A stretch of 7,442 nt of DNA from Lachnospiraceae bacterium UBA3821 (GTDB lineage: Bacteria > Bacillota > Clostridia > Lachnospirales > Lachnospiraceae): NCBI GenBank assembly GCA_002368865.1, contig DFDT01000031.1, positions 1 to 7,442 of the forward strand. The letters run 5' to 3'. Every line of letters begins with the position of its first letter. Position 1 is the first letter of the stretch. The notes under the pieces are model-generated. The model ran no database searches and had not been told where the DNA came from. It worked only from the letters and a program-made list of their open reading frames with translations. This document shows, in pieces, positions 5,541-7,442 of this stretch. Both the position numbers and the translations under genes were made by a program.

Positions 5541-5557
5541 GGGGGGATAAACATATG
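5541..5557 (+). promoter_or_regulatory. Ribosome binding site that decides the chemoreceptor start
   Basis: A GGGGGGA tract (5541-5547) lies about 8 nt before ATG 5555. It supports this start over an in-frame ATG at 5453, which falls inside the promoter (between -35 and -10) and so cannot be on the transcript. With the 5555 start the protein begins directly with a short basic segment and the first membrane helix, as chemoreceptors do. Confidence 0.75.
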
Positions 5558-7315
5558 AAATTTTTACAGAATATCAAGGTGAGGACAAAGTTATTCATTC
5601 TGACACTGCCGCTTATGGCTTGTATCATTGCGGCGGTGATCTTTACGGCGGTACAGATCGACCGCACCGAAGAACACGTGACGAGCCTGTATTATGATAC
5701 CCTGTATCAGGTGAACAGTGCATTGGTGAATGCGGACAGAGATTTTTATCAGTCCATGATCGCAGCCACGCAGTACTATGACCTGAAAAACGGATATACG
5801 GATCTGCCGACGCAGCTGCTGCCGCCTTATCTGATCCAGAAATGGAACAGCTTTGATGAAAACCGGGTGCAGGTTGTGGACAACGTGCGTGCGGCGGTGG
5901 AGATCGCACAGACGAATGACGAGCTTTATACGGTGATCCAGGCGGATGACGGACTGACCTTTGCGGAGGCCTACGAGAAATTTGAGAAGGGCTATAGCGC
6001 GTGGGAGGCAGCGTTTGACCTGAAGGAGAACACCGGCTCCTGGGTAGATTACAATGACCGGTTCAGTTCCACCAGAGCGGTCCTGAATGATATGCAGCTG
6101 ATCACGGAAACCTGGGCGACACAGGAGCACGAGGCTTTGGAGAAAGAGAATGCCGCAACCATTCGGAATTCCGCGATTGTGTTCGGGTTGCTGATCATTT
6201 TGCTGGCGGTGCTGGCTGTGATCATATCCAAGCATATCACTCAGAGCATCATTGAGATCACAGACAAGATGGATCGACTGGCAGAGGGCAGACTGGATGT
6301 GGAGTTCCCTATGGTTGAACAGATCGGAAAGGATGAAGTCGGTCAGATGCTGCGCAGTGCGAAGCAGGTGGCTGAGAAGTTTAGGGAAGTGATCGAAAAA
6401 GCCAAGAGAATGTCGGAGGATCTCACCGGTGCCGGCACCAATCTGTCCGGATCCGCATCCCAGGCGGCATCTTCCTCGGGGCAGGTGACCAATGCGGTGA
6501 CGGAGATCTCCAAGGGGGCTGCAGCGCAGGCTGAGAGCGTGGAGAATGCTGCGGGCGACACAGATGACATCGGAAATAATATTGAAAGCATTGCCGCGGA
6601 TGTGCACCAGATGGATCAGTATGCGGCTGAGATGCAGGCGTCCTGCGATCAGGCGATGGATGCTCTGAATGTACTGATGAAACACAGTGAAGAGGTAACC
6701 CGTTCCGTGAAGGATATCGGGGATACGATCTCCTCCACCAATGATTCCGTAAAAGTGATCTCTGAATTTACCCAGGCGATCGCAGATATAGCCAGTGAGA
6801 CCAATCTGCTTTCCCTGAATGCTTCCATCGAAGCGGCCCGTGCAGGCGAGGCGGGACGCGGATTCGCCGTGGTGGCGGATGAGATCCGTCAGCTGGCAGA
6901 TCAGTCCAATACCAGTGCGGAGAAGATCCGTGCGATTGTGGATAAGCTGCTGTTGGATTCCAAGGCATCCGTGACGGTATTGAGTCAGTTGAACGAGAGC
7001 TTCAAGGTGCAGGAAGCGCAGCTGGATTCCACAAAGACAGATATGGAAAACATGTCTGTGAATGTGAGCAGTGTGCGGGAAACCTCAGGCAATATTTCCG
7101 GAAGGATATCTTCCCTGACGGGAGCAAAGAACAATCTGACCGCGGTGATCTCCGATCTGTCTGCAATTTCGGAGGAAAACGCGGCGTCCTCACAGGAGAC
7201 CAATGCTTCCATGGAGGAGCTGAACGCTACCTTCTCGCTGATCAGCGATTCCGCGTCCAAGCTGCAGGAACTGGCGCAGGAGCTGGCGGACACGATCAGC
7301 TATTTCAAAGTATGA
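5555..7315 (+). CDS. Methyl-accepting chemotaxis protein (transmembrane chemoreceptor)
   Basis: A 586-residue inner-membrane chemoreceptor that senses an extracellular ligand and controls CheA through CheW. It has a short cytoplasmic N-terminus, TM1 (about 14-34), a mainly helical extracellular domain of about 170 residues (35-204) of four-helix-bundle type, TM2 (about 206-225) and a HAMP domain (226-279). The cytoplasmic coiled coil has the highly conserved tip [20 protein letters not shown] (417-436) followed by [12 protein letters not shown]. Arm lengths of about 154-158 residues on each side of the tip suggest the 44-heptad class common in Firmicutes. Likely methylation regions are around 321-335 and 538-556 ([11 protein letters not shown]). 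There is no C-terminal CheR-tethering pentapeptide; it ends SYFKV. The ligand is unknown. It is divergent from the aryl-pyruvate operon, so an aromatic or organic acid ligand is possible but speculative. The ATG at 5555 was chosen on RBS and promoter position. Confidence 0.95.
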   Translation: MKFLQNIKVRTKLFILTLPLMACIIAAVIFTAVQIDRTEEHVTSLYYDTLYQVNSALVNADRDFYQSMIAATQYYDLKNGYTDLPTQLLPPYLIQKWNSFDENRVQVVDNVRAAVEIAQTNDELYTVIQADDGLTFAEAYEKFEKGYSAWEAAFDLKENTGSWVDYNDRFSSTRAVLNDMQLITETWATQEHEALEKENAATIRNSAIVFGLLIILLAVLAVIISKHITQSIIEITDKMDRLAEGRLDVEFPMVEQIGKDEVGQMLRSAKQVAEKFREVIEKAKRMSEDLTGAGTNLSGSASQAASSSGQVTNAVTEISKGAAAQAESVENAAGDTDDIGNNIESIAADVHQMDQYAAEMQASCDQAMDALNVLMKHSEEVTRSVKDIGDTISSTNDSVKVISEFTQAIADIASETNLLSLNASIEAARAGEAGRGFAVVADEIRQLADQSNTSAEKIRAIVDKLLLDSKASVTVLSQLNESFKVQEAQLDSTKTDMENMSVNVSSVRETSGNISGRISSLTGAKNNLTAVISDLSAISEENAASSQETNASMEELNATFSLISDSASKLQELAQELADTISYFKV

Positions 7316-7348
7316 TCCCAAGGGGGATAAAAGTGGCATAATGACGTG

Positions 7349-7380
7349 AAAAAGGAAAGGCAAATTACCTTTCCTTTTTT
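7349..7380. terminator. Terminator after the chemoreceptor gene, probably bidirectional
   Basis: AAAAAGGAAAGG (7349-7360) pairs with CCTTTCCTTTTT (7368-7379) in a 12-bp stem with a 7-nt loop. On the plus strand it ends in a run of six Ts (7375-7380); on the minus strand it ends in five Ts. It lies 34 bp after the chemoreceptor stop and between that gene and the convergent tRNA, so it can end transcripts from both sides. Confidence 0.88.
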
Positions 7381-7419
7381 GTGTCACAGATTCTGATTCG
7401 TGTTTACGGAAATAAAAAA

Positions 7420-7442
7420 AGCAGATAACGGGAATCGAACCC
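7420..7442 (-). tRNA. 3' end of a tRNA gene, minus strand (truncated at window edge)
   Basis: On the minus strand the sequence reads GGG-TTCGATT-CCC-GT, a T-arm with the invariant TTCGA loop (7440-7428), then TATCTGC (7427-7421) as the 3' strand of the acceptor stem, and T at 7420 as a possible discriminator base. A run of seven Ts follows directly, so CCA is not encoded and must be added by the CCA-adding enzyme. The implied 5' acceptor strand is GCAGATA. The anticodon is outside the window. G1-C72, C2-G71 and U73 would fit a glycine tRNA, but this is only a guess. Confidence 0.85.

Noticed and set aside
5453..5554. An N-terminal extension of the chemoreceptor from an ATG at 5453
   Set aside because: The ATG lies between the -35 and -10 of the gene's own promoter. 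The extension is not chemoreceptor-like, and a good RBS precedes ATG 5555.
5477..5554. A possible riboswitch (for example cyclic-di-GMP, often found before chemoreceptor genes) in the chemoreceptor leader
   Set aside because: The leader is only about 78 nt, AT-rich and lacks the conserved GEMM motifs. Only a weak 6-bp TTTTGG/CCAAAA pairing is visible.
5591..6685. A 364-codon open frame on the minus strand opposite the chemoreceptor gene
   Set aside because: It is a shadow frame rich in His, Arg, Leu and Ile, without domains or an RBS, overlapping a clear chemoreceptor.

Overview
The window looks like a piece of chromosome from an anaerobic, probably motile Clostridia-type Firmicute, most likely a gut Lachnospiraceae. 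This is an inference from the content: an oxygen-sensitive indolepyruvate:ferredoxin oxidoreductase, a Clostridia-style chemoreceptor, an Rpn-family nuclease of a type common in that group, AG-rich Shine-Dalgarno sites and sigmaA-type promoters. No transposase, integrase, phage gene or CRISPR array is visible.

Layout. Positions 1-69 are the 3' end of an unidentified gene, closed by a clear rho-independent terminator (88-122). A consensus-like promoter (153-181) then drives a structured leader with two hairpins, the second with a U-rich tail. The leader precedes an Rpn/PD-(D/E)XK nuclease gene (362-1303). Facing it on the minus strand, with only 19 bp between stop codons, is an operon transcribed iorA (5345-3615), iorB (3576-3007), AMP-forming acyl-CoA ligase (2960-1323). 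Divergent from iorA is a methyl-accepting chemotaxis protein (5555-7315), ending at a hairpin terminator (7349-7380) that could work in both directions. The right edge holds the 3' end of a minus-strand tRNA (7420-7442).

The most interesting element is the Rpn gene. Deep inside its reading frame, at 1077-1082, lies a perfect AGGAGG Shine-Dalgarno 8 nt before an in-frame ATG (1091). This start would give a separate 70-residue C-terminal protein that carries four tandem four-residue repeats (EGIL/EGIQ). That is the arrangement known for E. coli rpn genes, in which the full-length nuclease (RpnL) is toxic and anti-phage and the separately translated C-terminal domain (RpnS) neutralises it. The locus is therefore a good candidate for a gene-within-gene toxin-antitoxin/phage-defence system outside the Proteobacteria. 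The nuclease also has a variant active-site motif (E-x-E where E-x-Q is usual).

The metabolic operon should interconvert aryl pyruvates and aryl-acetyl-CoA with ferredoxin (IorAB), and link the CoA ester to the free acid through the ligase. It could serve either fermentation of aromatic amino acids or reductive assimilation of aryl acids; the sequence alone does not settle the direction. The chemoreceptor shares its upstream region with the ior operon, and a GAATT-N6-AATTC inverted repeat lies between the two -35 elements.
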